From positions 50,619,389 to 50,683,388 of the forward strand of contig CANTUZ010000005.1 in the NCBI GenBank assembly GCA_947846985.1: a DNA stretch of 64,000 bases. The letters are read 5' to 3'. This document shows positions 12,902 to 26,306 of this stretch, piece after piece. Below the pieces are notes generated by a model. It was not told where the DNA came from and ran no database searches. It saw only the letters and a program-made list of their open reading frames with translations. This DNA is from Fratercula arctica. Lineage: Eukaryota > Chordata > Aves > Charadriiformes > Alcidae. A program made the position numbers and the translations under genes. Numbering within the stretch: position 1 is the first letter of the stretch; each line of letters opens with the position of its first letter.

Positions 12902-13262
12902 CTTCCCTCCCTCCCTCCCTCCCTCCCTCCCTCCCTTCCTTCCTTCCTTCCTTCCTTCCTTCCTTCCTTCCTTCCTTCCTTCCTTCCTTCCTTCCTCCCT
13001 TCCTCCCTCCCTCCCTCCCTCCCTCCCTCCTTCCTCCCTTCCCTCCTCCCTCCCTCCCTCCCTTCCTTCCTTCCTTCCTTCCTTCCTTCCTTCCTTCCTT
13101 CCTTCCTTCCTTCCTTCCTTCCTCCCTCCCTCCCTCCCTCCCTCCCTTCCTTCCTCCCTTCCCTCCTTCCTCCCTTCCCTCCTTCCTCCCTTCCTTCCTC
13201 CCTTCCTTTCTCCCTTCCTTCCTCCCTCCCTCCCTCCCTCCCTCCCTCCTTCCTTCCTTCCC
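12902..13262. repeat. (CCTT)n/(CCCT)n compound microsatellite
   Basis: About 360 bases of pure pyrimidine on the plus strand are built from CCCT blocks and CCTT blocks. The order (CCCT)n, (TTCC)n, then mixed TCCC/TTCC appears twice, suggesting that a larger block was duplicated after the microsatellite expanded. The minus strand is all purine. Long open frames on both strands here (about 180-200 codons of Leu/Pro/Ser or Arg/Glu/Gly/Lys repeats) are artefacts of the repeat. Mirror-symmetric purine/pyrimidine tracts of this kind can adopt triplex DNA and are prone to length change and assembly error. Confidence 0.97.
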
Positions 13263-16200
13263 CCATCAGAAAAGAGGGAAAAAGAGCCTCCTTCCTATTT
13301 TTGTCTCCTTTCTTCACTTGGAAGCTGTCAGAAGGAAATACATAACAATATGAACCTGTTTTGTACATACAGACTCCCATAGATATAATCCAATGAATCC
13401 ATTGTTGAGTGGTTTGGGATTGTTTTTTTTCTGCGTGTGACTCTGAGAAGCAGACACATAATTGTTAAAGAATGGGTAGAAGAAACAAGTCTAAGGAGTA
13501 TGTAGTGCAGAATCATTTGAATTTACGAGCCAGCTTCTCGACTGGCATATAATTAAGAGTTTATACATTTCTACCCAGATCAGATGTACAGACTACTTAT
13601 ATTACTTGAATCCAGCCCATCAAACTAGCATGGTACTTTCCTGACTGCTGCAGGGGGGACCTTGATGCCTGGTGCAAAATGTCATCACAAACCGAATTTA
13701 ACTTCATATCAGCCACAGCTCCTATGGAAGTTGGTCATTTTTTCTTTTCTTGTTGCTTGTGCTCCCATTTCAAGCCCTACAACTCAGGAATGGAAAAACA
13801 CAAAAGATGTTTACATATGTTTAACCATCCTTTTGAACTTAGAAGTCGTACATTCAAATGATTTACATGTATTGTTCAAGCTACCCATTTCCTGTTGGTA
13901 TAGCATGGTAATGTCTGTAATGAAAAACGAATGTTGTGAAGAATTTTTCAAGAACACAAATGAAGGTAGCAAAGTCTGTCTCCAAGAAAGGCAACAAGAT
14001 ACCTATATGTTTCTCCTAACTTAACTTTCTGTGACTGTATCAGCACCTTTCAATTTTACAGCCATCCTGTTATTACCACCACTTTTGAAATGTATTCTGG
14101 ACTCATTTGTGTCATACTGATCTAAATTTAGTGAATGGAGTTCTCTATAAACAAGGTCATTGCTTTGGCTAGTGGTTCTAAGTGTTGAAAAGTAACCCTT
14201 ATTAGAATGCTGCTCTTTTTATTCCTACTGGAGCTAGCAGAGTTGATCTGCCTGGTACAAAACCAACTAATGTAAGGAAGGGAAACTGAACAAATTTAAC
14301 TCTTAAGATAAGAGACGGCCTTAGGCAGATATTGTAGAAAACACCTCTTGCCTGCCACACCAAACCCCCAAAGAAATCTATTATAAATAGAGTGTGAGTT
14401 TTCACAAATTGTTTGAAGTAGACATCTTACTCCATGCCAATTTAAAACACCAGAAAACCCTTCTCCACTTGCTATTTTCAATTAGCTTCAGCCACACAGA
14501 AACCCTGAACTACTTGCCCAAAGGTAGTTTTGATAAAGAAGGCTTCACCTTTTTTAAGCACATAGCAACTTTTTTTCCTAAAACTAACTCGCTTGGCCCT
14601 TGATTTCAGACGATGCTTCAAGCTAGCCTCTTAGGTTAACTTTGTAAAAAAGTGAAAGTGCAAAGTGAAGAAACAGTCTTTACAATTGGTCAGGAAAACA
14701 CAGTACAGAGAGAGTTTTAAGCAAGCCAAAAGTCCTGCAGATATAGGGTCTAATCCCGGTCTCCGCAAATAACTCCAATTTTTCTTTGGCTTCACTAGAA
14801 CACACAATGCAAACTCAGCTTTGTAAAGAATTTGGAGAAGGCCCAAACACTCTTTTTTAAACCAAAGGATTTCATAAACAGAACTTTTATCCTAGGCTGG
14901 CTATTTCAATAGGACTTACATGTATAAAGACTTTCTGTGCTGAAGATAGTCCCTAAATGTATAATCCCTGCTAAGCAAGCTGGTTAGGGGAAGCTGCCAC
15001 CCTGTCTGTAGTTCTCAGCAGGCGTGCAGTTTAAACGCTGGGGAGTTTAGGTACTCTCTGTAACACTGAGCATTCTGCTCCAAAAAGCTTAGAAGTGCAA
15101 ACCCAGTGAATGTAACCTGTCTTCTGTTAATACAGCACTTTGGTGTGCTTGAATTGCATTTAACTTTTCCCCTCTTGTTTTCCCTTCAAAAACTGGAAAA
15201 GTAAATCCCGGTGAATATAAGAAAGCCTATTTTTCATAGACAAATAGACCCATGAATAATATATGGTTTGAAGTAAATTTCTAAAAATGCACCCTGACGG
15301 AATTTGCCAGAATGCTTCAAAATGAGGTAAAATAACTCTTTAAATGCTGTTCAGAGCCAGCTGTTAAAAAATAAGATATCTGTCTCAAAAATTATGTGTC
15401 TCTGTAGAGCTAATTGGAAATGATGAAATATTGTTACCTAATGAAAAAGAAATTAACAAGAATTGTCATGGGGTATTTACCATGTTATCATTAGATAACA
15501 CTGTAGTGTTGTTACTACAAATGTGTTATTACTACTACTTTCAGTAAACACGTAGTTACTACATAGGTCCTGTAAAATCCCTTGTGTTACTTGTTTAGCT
15601 GGAAATCACTCTTATAAAAAGGTTTTTCGTATTTGTTTCCTCTATTATTAAGAGGGGAAGGTGCCTGAAACATAGGGTTCTAAAGTGAAATTGTACTCAT
15701 TTGGAATTATCTCTTTAATCTCTAATATAATTTACATTAAACCTTTTTAATCACCTTTTCAATGGCTAAATATGGCTCTTGTCGCACTACAGTTTCCTAG
15801 CCAGAATTTAATTATAACTACTGTATTTCATTTTTTCACACTGTGCATTCAGAGTGTCCATTGATTTCAGACTGAGCCAGGGTCTCTGGGCAATTTGAAG
15901 AGTAAAATCAATGTATTTATTTAAGAATAGCTTTAAGTTTCCTTGGATTAGATCAGTAGCAAATTGCTGCTTGAGGTTGGAGTTTGCAAGAGAGATCTAC
16001 CATTATCTCTTATTGCTTATTGATAAAATATGCGCGTATCTTGGGTATTATATAACCAGCATGGACTAGATACAGGGATTCAGAGTTAAGTTCCAGGCTA
16101 CACAGACTTCTGTGATAGGCATATTGGTAGTCTGCGCAGTCATTGAGGAGTGCTTGCTGCCAAGGAATGGTCAGGTATATTGGTCAGGGAGACACAAGAT

Positions 16201-17133
16201 AAAGATGCTGTTGACCTTAAACTAATGAATGTTGTATGTCTTAATTACTTATCCCTTTTCAGGAATTTGACATCTGAAAACAGGATTAACTTCTGCCCAA
16301 TTTCCCAGGTTACCGCCTTGGAGATAGATATTAATATTCTTTTCTTCAAAGAACTGAGCAAGTGAACCTGCTTCTCCCCACCTCCACCTCCAACTATGAC
16401 CAGACTAGGAAGAGGAAAAGGACATTTTCTCTTTTATGCTTTACGTTGACAGATAGAACATCAACTACAGAAATAGACAATGAGGCTTCTGCTTCAAAAG
16501 GTCAAAACAAAATACATTTACAGTTTGATGACACAACTCTGTAAGTAGCAAACACCTAGTATTTAGGCTGTGCTGTTGTGTATCAAGAAATTTACCATTC
16601 TTTTGGGGCCATGGTTTTCTTTGTTATTTACTGTACAGATGGACTACAAAAGCAAGTATAGCTTTGTAGACTATCTGAAACAGAAGAAATAGGTGTTTAG
16701 CTAATATAATCACAGTTCACAGAGAAACTTCAGAGCATGAGCACAATTGTAGATTGTGGTTAAACTGATGAGCAATAACTTTCTTAAGCCACATTAACTG
16801 ATCAGTCTTGATCACCTGGCAAAACCCTTAACATCAGAAAAATCAAGGTTCAACTTTTCTTTAGAAACTTGAGGAAGTTCAGATTTGTGGCTTATTTCTT
16901 CCAAACACTTCCAAATTTCATCTCAAGTTTTCGGCAGCCAAATATTTGCTATTCTGAGAGTAGCCCATATTGTTATTTACATTGACACTAGCAATTATTA
17001 CTTTTGATTTCTTTTTGAAGCAGATATATTTGTGGTGTTTGCCACTGTGTTAGATTTCAGAGCAGGAATGTTCAAATATCACAAAACAGTGACACATTGA
17101 TAGTTATGCTAGCAGCACAATTTACCATGCTGT

Positions 17134-17164
17134 AGTATGTAAAGTATGTAAAGTATGTAAAGTA
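17134..17164. repeat. Three tandem copies of a 9-bp unit
   Basis: The unit AGTATGTAA is repeated three times without change and followed by a partial AGTA copy. It is a small minisatellite-like slippage product with no coding relevance. Confidence 0.85.
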
Positions 17165-20100
17165 AAATTGCTAACCTCCACTAAGGCAGAAGGAGAATTC
17201 TAACATAGACTAACATAAACCAAATCAGTAATGTTTTTTCACAAGTAGAGAGAAGATCAGTAAACTAAAAATATTTCTTACATATTCCAGATATCAGTAT
17301 TAGAGGAATACTAGCTGAAGGCTTGCTTGGTTTAAAAAAAAATGGAAGACAATTAACAATGTTGCCAAACAGTACAAGGCACCATGATCTTACTTACACT
17401 TTTTGGTGCTTTTTAATTAAGAAAGAATAAAATTACAATTTGATTGCAGAAGAAATAGTCAAGAAAGCATGTACATCCAGTACAAATTTCAAACAGCAAC
17501 AACTGCAGAGAAAGTGGTCTGATGAGAACTGGTGATTTACTGGAATCTTTGGAAGGTGCTGAGGGAGGGATGTTGTTGATGACTAACTGAGGGCTTTACT
17601 TCTGTTTTATTCCAAAATTGACTAAAAATACAGGTTTTTAATATCTTTTATTCCAGGATTTTCAAATGCTATTTTGGAAGTGAGAAATACTTTCATTTTC
17701 CTCCCAAACTCTAAAGATTAAGTCACATTTTTAGGTATCAGTAGCAGTAACATGGCATGAAATAATGGATAAGAAATTAACATAAGGAACCACAAAATGG
17801 TATTAAGTATATTCTATTTACAGGAGTTAGATGGCATTTCTCTCAGGAATAATATTAACAGCAATGTATGAGAAATAACTGGTGGCAGTCATATAAAGAA
17901 AAAGATTAGGAGACAAATTTATGAAGACTGATGGCAAAATCACTATTGAATTGGATGAACTGTTCCTTTCACTTGGGTTTCCAGAAAGAAAATAAGTGGG
18001 TCTATGGTAGACTTTGAAATCAAAGGGAATGTCAGTAATTGACTAGTGCAGGATGTACTGAAGCTACTGCTAAGTGTGTTAAATCCAGGGAAATAAAGTC
18101 GGACTGCTTGGAAGTTAAGGTAAACAAATAAAATATGACGTAGTTATTCTTGCAGAATAACAAGAGACAAATATTTGCATACGAAGAAAAGTGCTGAGAT
18201 ACCGTCAAGGAGCACTAAGTCACCTTTTCAGTGGAAATAAAGTTTGGGATGCCAATGTAGGTAAAAGGCAGTACAGTTTGATCCAGACAGACTCTCTTCA
18301 GGACAGTTAAACATTTATATACCATCATATTCTGAATAATTTCAGAGGAAAAGAAGTAATTGCTTGTTTAGTTAAACCCAATGCAGTAGTAGGTAAAATT
18401 AAGTCTGTTTATTTTTTTAGCTTCATTTCCGTCCCCCACACCCATTCAAACACCCTCAAAATATTCACTTTCATTTTTATTAATATTTGCATGCTGCACT
18501 AAAGGACATATTAAACTTGGTTTATGCACAATTTGAAATACTTTCTAACACCACCAAATTATAACTGTGGAATTAATACTACTACAATTTATTTTACAAT
18601 ATCCTGTAATCAGTGGGAAATTGAAGTTATCAGTATAGGCAGATACCATTGGAATTAAGGAAGAACCTTGACTAGTTTGTAGTAAGGTGATTTTATCCTT
18701 TGAATTAGCCAATAAGAACCATTTGAACATGCATATATCTAGCCAATACATAGGGCTGAGCAGAAAAAAACACAACCGTGTAGAATGGGAAGAATCAACT
18801 CTGTAAGTCATTTTCACTACTAAGATCTGAAGTTTTCCTAATAATGTGAATAAACAGCAATCCAAGATTTAAAAGAAATCTTTAACTACTATTATGTTGC
18901 TACCAAAAATGTAACATTTATTAATAGAACAGCATGGGATTTCATAGAGACAAATGCAAATATGCCTACATATTCTTTGCCATTTTTTTTCCATTTTATT
19001 TTTAAATAAAGAGTTAGGACTAATGGCAAATCAAAACTTAAGCTTTAAATTGCAACCAGGATTTCAGGCCTGGACACACTGCTTAGATTGGTAAAATCCC
19101 TTCTTTCCTACTTTTTTTCATTACATTCTTCCCCCCTTCATGCTGTATGCTCTATAAGGGTCTTGGAAGATTGACCAACTCTTGGTTTTGGAACCAAGTG
19201 ACATATCAGAGGAATCTTAGTGTATTATGAAAGAGGCTACAAATACAAGAGGGACTGTCAGTCTGGGAAAGAGATTTTTCACAGCAGAGTTTCCACTGTA
19301 CGGGGGGATATTGATATGGATACAAAAGTATGACGATAACACCATAATAGTCTTTGCCAAATGAAGAGAACACCAACTTGAAAAAAAGATATAATGAGAA
19401 GGACATACTTGTAGCATTGAGTAGTATGAAGCTGGTTACCAAACTCAGATGCTATCAGAATTCCAGCAGAAACATGATGTAATAAAAGCAGGCATTAGAA
19501 ATAACAATGGGGCAATTCTGATTTTATTTTCTTTCCCCTTAAGATGCCCTGAGAAAGAAGGTGAAATTAATACCATTCATAAAGCAAAAATTGCTTTTGG
19601 TTTTGTGTTGCTTTCTAAAGAGACTTAAGGAAGTTTCAAAGATCCTGATTGACAGAATCACTTTTTTTTATGAATTGAAAAGTGTAAGAAATATTTAGAA
19701 AAGTCTATAAAATGTTCTCTCTTTGGAGGCTCAGAAAATATTATGCATAAATATTACTTTTTTCCCCCAATTCTATTAGGATGTTGTGACATATCAGTAA
19801 TGCATAAAACAGCCTACTGAAATCTCATAATACAAACACAGTATGAGTAAATACTTAATCAAATCCAAATGCATGAGTAATGAAGTCTAGATACTCATCA
19901 CAAGTCATGGGAGAGCTCAGAACTTATGGAAGCAACCCTTACAAGTCAGACAGCTGTGCAGACAGCTATCCAAATTGACTTCAAATAAAAGCAGAGAAAA
20001 GAGCACAGATTTAGGAATAAAATACTGAAGAAATAGAGGGTGGAATTCAAACACCTAATCTGTTCTGCAAAGGAGTTTAAGCTATCCAGAAACCTACTTA

Positions 20101-20643
20101 GGTAGGCATTTTTTTTGGAAATAAATATTGTGAATATGACCTATTGTTAAGAGATTTTAAACAGAATGTGGAAAACAGCCTTAAAGTGCAACTTTAGCAA
20201 ATGTCACAGGAATACTGGTTTTGATGTGCTGTGCAAGTCCTCTGTCAGTTTTGCCTTTTGGAGCTGTCTCACTGTTTTTAAATAGCTACACCAATGAGGC
20301 CACTGGGAGAGGTGAACATATATTTGGCTGTCTGGGACACATTAGCATTTTCAGTTCAGATTAAGAGTGTACTTTTGAAGGAAATCTCTATCATTCGTAT
20401 TTAGTGCACTTTGGTTCATGTCACAGAGCAGCTCTGCAACATGAGAACAGGATTCCTGCTTAAAAAAATAAAATAGGATGGTACTTAATCTACTGCACTG
20501 CAACTACTAATGGTCATTCAGTCTACAGGACCAGACTAGAACTACTTTGAGTAAAAAAACCCTGAAATGAGAATATTGTAGTTGTGAAGTTTCTAGCACA
20601 ATCTTTTTCTGCCAAAAAATTTACTTCTTCTGAGCCTTAGAGA

Positions 20644-20687
20644 TTTTCTTCATTAGCAAGCTCCTTAGAGCTTGCTAATGAAGAAAA
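20644..20687. repeat. Perfect 20-bp inverted repeat with 4-nt loop
   Basis: The left arm at 20644-20663 (TTTTCTTCATTAGCAAGCTC) is exactly complementary to the right arm at 20668-20687, with only CTTA between. Pairing stops at once beyond the arms. The stem is too short and too perfect for an ordinary pre-miRNA, and no poly-T run suggesting a Pol III terminator follows. A local template-switch during replication that copied one arm in inverted orientation explains it best. Confidence 0.9.
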
Positions 20688-23600
20688 AGCCTAGCTTTGT
20701 TATGCTTCAGAAGGTAGGAGCTTAAATTTTTTTACCTAGCTAAGGAGGTAGATGGTACAAGAGGTTGGTTCAAAACACTTTTATAAAATAAAGGCCTAAA
20801 AGAACAAAATCAACTAGTACAAGTACTTCTAAATCACCGGTTTTGTTGCAATATGAATGAAAAACATTTTGATGCTACTATTGTCTGAAAGTTCTAGAAC
20901 CATGGTAATAGCTTCCTTTAACAGTATTAAAACAATTCAAATACTGGATAATATACTTTTTCCCTGTCCAAATGTAAAAAAATGAATATTCTGTAATTTT
21001 ACATCTTTGCAGCCGTGAAGAAGTGTCCCATTAACTGGAATTTTATATTTCACCTTTTGTGCTTTTAATAGTTGGTAGTTACAAAGATTTAGTTCTGCAA
21101 TAATCACTACATCCCCAGGCCTATGCTTCAAAAATATACATTAGAGTGCAATAAAAACATCACTTTAAAGTGTTCACTCACATATTGCTTCAAACTTGAG
21201 ATTCAAGAAGACTCTGAAAAAGAGGCATTTCTCATCTAAATTGTGGTGGAATTGACAACAATTAAATAAACCAAGGAAATCCTTCTCAAAGCATTTAATA
21301 CAAAGAAATGTCCATTTATTCAGATAAAGTTAAAATGATCAGAATTTAAACATGTTGATGCATAAAGAAGTATAGGCATAAAGAAATTAGGGTAACAGGA
21401 ACCTTGGAATGGACTGCCTGAAGAATCACAGTGGGACATTTTAAAAACCAGTGCAACAATTTCCTGTTGTATGAAGGCTGAGTCTATTAGCTACAGTTGT
21501 ATAGACTACTGTTGTCTTAGGTAAAATCTGAATTGTATATACAAATTTATTTATATATAAAATGTGGGAAAGAATCAAATGGATTCTACTGAATTGCAGT
21601 AATTAAGGCTTAAATGAATACGTCATGGATGACAACACATTCTTTCTTGGGAACATAAACTGAATTTTGACAATATTTCTGCTATCAAGAGGGAGAAGAA
21701 GGGGCTGGCAATAAACACAAAACACTATTTTTGTCTCTGCTATTAATTTGCTGTACAATCTTGGTAGGTCTTTTCATCTGCATCACCAAGATTCTAGTGA
21801 ATTGCTGAATGACAAGACACAGCTTTTCCTTTATCTTATATTTTTATGTCTAATTTGATCAGTGCATGGACATAGGACCCCTTCCTTTCTCCCCTCACTG
21901 CCTTGTAGTGCCTGTACCAGGAATACTAAAATCCCTCTTGCCAGTTAGATACCACGTTGTGAAAACAAGACAGAGCTCTAAGTCTGTCTATTCATAAACG
22001 TTCCCCTTTCACAGAAACCTTAAAGCCTGTTAGGTTATTTCCTGATCTTGGCTGCTTCTAACTATCTCCCAGCTATAGTCAGTCACACTGACTATGTCGC
22101 TTAGGAGTTCTCATGTTTATTCTTTCTCATCAAAGTATTTCTGGCCTAGTCAAACCCAGCCCCTGATACGATCTCTCCACTCACCTAATGCCTGTTCTGA
22201 AAGATGTATCCATCATCCTGGAACAGATGTTCATACTCATACTGCTTACAAAGTAGAGAGTAGAGAAGGGGTTGGATTAACTAAGGGGAGGGTAGATCTA
22301 GAAATATAGTTGCCATGGAATCATTACTTAGTAGACCTAATTTTTTTTAATTTTTTTTTTTACCTTGGATGGCTTAATCACCAACTTTAACCTCTGCAAT
22401 GAAGGAGAAGCAAAGCCTCCTATTCTAAGCAAAAGAATACCAGACTTGCAACAGATAGTGGAGAAATGGCTTTTTTCCTTTCTGCTGCAAGTTTACATAG
22501 AAGTAGAAGGTTGCTAGGTAGAATAACCAGATGCCATGACAACTTAGAAAGTCTTCACAAGTGAGGCACACTGCTTTATCCAATTTGATGCTTGCAACTT
22601 AATCCTGCCCAGTGATTCTTAAGACAACGCGACTGCAAGCTGTGAAATATTTTCTTGTGCCTGACTATTTCAACTTACTTTACAGTGTGAAAAACAGGTC
22701 TCTGATACAAAATCCCCTTCTGTTTTCCTAAGAAAAAATCAAGTTTGTGCAGGAATTGTTCTGGGCATCTTTCAGGTTATAGTGCAAACTTCCTGAATTT
22801 ATCATTTGTAACTAAAGTAAGTAATTTACTATGTTTTTAAATAAGGCCCTGACACCACACAAACATAGGAAGCTAAAATTAAGATCTTTGTGCTTCACTT
22901 TCTTTCTCACAGTGATTTATTTGGGGAAAATGATAGTTTATTGGCTAGCTGAATTGTCCATCATCTGAAAGCATGCCCATTCTTTTTGAAGTCATTTGCC
23001 AAATAGGGGCGAACAGAGAATAAATGTCTTGTAATATTTTTGTTGTTGTTCAGATTTCTGTGCACATCATTCCATGCTACAGAATACACTCTCAAACCTT
23101 ATACTACAAAATTCCCCCTTATACTTCTCATTACTCTAATGTGGTGATGCTCTTATCAGGTCTTAACTGATTGAGGATATCCAGCTTCATTGTACTTAGC
23201 CCAACTACCTTTCACATGAAGATGTTACATGTAAACATCAGGTGCTACAGTATTAGTCATTTCACTCAGATCCTGCGTTTGAATTTTATCTCTTAAATCT
23301 GGGACTTCACAATATCACTTCAACCAGGATATTTACCAAGCTATTTCCACGTCACTTCCTAAATAATTTCTTGTGTATAGAATTTCTTTGTATTTTCATT
23401 TGCAAGAAGGATTCTCCGACCTTTTTTGACTACTTATATGTTGATCCATAATAAGAAGGGGTGGGCCCTTTTCTAAAGGAGGACTTCTTATCTGAATTGA
23501 GCAATTTCAAGTCCTGATCACAAGGTGGTAGCACTCCTACTTCTTCTGCAGTGACACTCATTGCAGTCAATAGGCAAGGTGGAAAATAACAGCTTGAAGC

Positions 23601-24314
23601 TTCCAGATTCTGCTGTCACTGACATGAATATGCCTTAAAGTCATGCATAGAAAGGCAATTTTAATATATGATGCTCACATAATGTCACTAACATATGCTG
23701 TGCCATCAGCAAATTGATTGTAGCGCAGCCTCTTCCATTTTTTTTCATCCTGACATTACAGCTGACAATTTTTAAATGTTGAACGCTGGGGCAGTTCTAG
23801 ATAAATCATACATACAGCCACAGAAAGCAACTGTGACACATCAAACTCATCGTGTCTGCAATAGTGAGCCATTCTATTCATGTACAGATTAACTTCTGAG
23901 GAACGGTGCTGGCTCTATTTCACATATGCAATTTATCTGCATACACACAGTAGAAGTTTTGCTGCAGGCCAGCTGTCTGGGCTGCCAAGCGCTGGGAAAA
24001 GCAACCTGTTCTCATAGAAACACATAAGCAGCTTCATCCTTTTTTATCCAGGATTTTGGTAACTGCATTTGACATATACATGATGACTATTAGTTTTTCT
24101 TGAGCATAAGGAATTCTTCATGGGATTTCTCACAGAATTTGTCTGTATTCAGATATATCAATGGACTGAAGATGTAGTGTAGTACTTCAGTTGCCATGTT
24201 CATATCCAAATGGAGAAAATAGTAGGTTGACCTGACTGTAACTGAATATTGTTTGTAAAGCATCAATCTTTTGTTTTGCATATTTCTACAAGAAACATTT
24301 ATCTGTTAAAAGCA

Positions 24315-24395
24315 TGCCAGACAAAAACCAAAACCAAAACCCAAAAACTAAAACCAAACAAACCAAAAACAAAACACCCCAAACAAAGAAAAAAA
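24315..24395. repeat. A/C-rich low-complexity tract
   Basis: Irregular AAAACC and CAAAAAC units cover about 80 bases (GGTTTT on the minus strand). The minus-strand open frame across it (24286-24474) is dominated by Phe/Val/Leu/Trp from this repeat and is not a gene. Confidence 0.85.
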
Positions 24396-24614
24396 CCCAA
24401 CTAAAACAGTTGGAGAATCTCTCCAGGTTCTGGACTTCACCAGCATTGCTGCTACACCTTCTGCAGCCGCACACCAGAGCTTGAAATCTTGTGGTAAAGT
24501 TATTATTCTGTGGTTTTCCACTTCAGCTCCAGGAATTATAATATTTTAATTATTATTACTTTCATTCAGGCCAAGTATTCCTTACTTTGAGGCAGTTTGG
24601 CTTCTGTCTCTGAC

Positions 24615-24726
24615 CTTGCTTGAGCTGTGTTCCAGACCCCCATCTCGGAGTTGCTATGCCCGTCTAGGGAAGGAGACAGCTTCTCCTGCTCCATCCCAGA
24701 ATGGGGGTAACAGAATGCAGAGAATC
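24615..24726 (-). other. Candidate 112-nt minus-strand exon, gene unknown
   Basis: Read on the minus strand, a strong pyrimidine tract (CCCTCCTCCCCTTGCATTTCTCAG) ends at 24727 and gives a good acceptor. The candidate then runs to an AAG/GTCAGA donor at 24614/24613. One frame is open through the segment and continues to a stop near 24566. It is fairly hydrophilic (contains GMEQEKLSPSLDGHSNSEMG) and unlike the random AT-rich frames around it. I do not recognise the product. If it is a terminal rather than internal exon, the donor may be unused. Chance resemblance remains quite possible. Confidence 0.25.
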
Positions 24727-26274
24727 CTGAGAAATGCAAGGGGAGGAGGGAAGTTAATACAAGTCCCTGCTCTGGAAATAAATAAATAAACAAATCCTAT
24801 GGTGGATTAAGTTGATGAGCTGCACCTCTCACATTCCCTGTGGGGCACTCGCAGCCCATTTGTCAGACACCTCCCAACAGAACAGAGGTTTTTGCATTAG
24901 CCTGGCAAATGTATTTCCCCTTTCTAACCAGATGGCAGCCTGTTTTATCTCTGTCTATAACATAGTTGAGATAGAGTCATTCCATCCATCCGCACAGAAA
25001 AAAGGAAGTGGCCAATCTTTCAAGGGCCACCACTTGCAGCTTTCTTAATAGCGAAACAGGTGTCTGAGACGTAGAAACATGACGCTGTTAAATGGTTTGT
25101 TGCTTTGCAGCAGTCTGGTCTACCTACCTGGCTGCTCAGTGTCTTCCTATGGCTAAAAGCAATAAGGAGTCCATGGTTGGACTTTTTTGTTGTAACTTTG
25201 AAATAAATAAATATGTCTCCTTTTTTTTTTCTTTTCCTCAAACCACTTATTATATTTTTCTTTTATTGAAACAGTTGTCCAAACCCTAGAAATTCTAGAC
25301 AGTCATCAGTCTATGTCCCTAATTGCTTGATTTCCTCCCTGATGTTGTCTTATTATAACTACAGTCTTTTGACATTAAATTTTGCAATTACTTTGCTTTC
25401 TTCTCATGGCAATAATAAATATTGGTCATGTATTCTGAATACAATTTTAATTGACTGTTTTCAGATGATGCATCTTCACCTATCTTACTGAAGTGTGGAA
25501 CAAAAGATATTTTCCTACTGCTAGTGCAACCCTTCAGGCCAAAGGTTTTGTCTCATACATACCAGTGAAATCTCATTAATGAGAAAAACTAGGACTGACA
25601 TGTCTTCTAATTCCCTCTTTCTCTCCATCAAGGGAGTTTTAGTGACTTTTATTTTTCATGAAACCTTCCGCATGACCTCCAGAAAATAAGGGATTAGTCA
25701 ACATCTGAAAATTCAGTCTGTTGAACTATATTAATTTTGTTGAAGGCTGATATATTGATCAGTATGCATTCACTTGGAGAAGAAAATAAAATATGCAGAC
25801 TCTTTATAAGCAAACTATTAGAACTAACATTGAAAATCTCCTCAAAACAAACAAAAAACCTTCTTCCCCAACCTTTTTTTCTGTCCCCACCCAAAACACC
25901 ATGCAAAAAAAATTGCGTTGGAAAGAGAAGACTCAAGAAGAGAATCTCAGTCATGACATTTTTAGGAAACAAAATTAAGACTACTTAGGAAATCATCAAA
26001 TTTCATAGCTCCAGTTAATAAGAAGTAACTGTAGGTTCTTGGATTTCTGTGTCTGACAGGTAAAATAAATAAATGGCCTGGAGATAACAACGGAGTCAGA
26101 AGGTAATTTGGCCCCCACCATGTTTCCCTTATGGAAGACGCCTGTTGGAGAAATCCCAAGTAATGCCAAATAAAAAGCTATGCCACCACAGAGAAACCTT
26201 CACTGGGAAATTCATCTGCATATTGCTACAAATGAAATGCTGCACATAAACACTGGCACAAAAAGCAGATTTCC

Positions 26275-26306
26275 TTTTTTTTTTTGTTTTGTTTTGTTTT
26301 GTTTTT
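26275..26306. repeat. Poly-T plus (GTTTT)n
   Basis: Eleven T are followed by four GTTTT units. It is simple sequence in otherwise unique DNA; no LINE or SINE body is recognised beside it. Confidence 0.85.

Noticed and set aside
12773..13382. Long ORFs of about 180-200 codons on both strands
   Set aside because: They are translations of the CCTT/CCCT microsatellite (Leu/Pro/Ser or Arg/Glu/Gly/Lys repeats) with no independent coding evidence.
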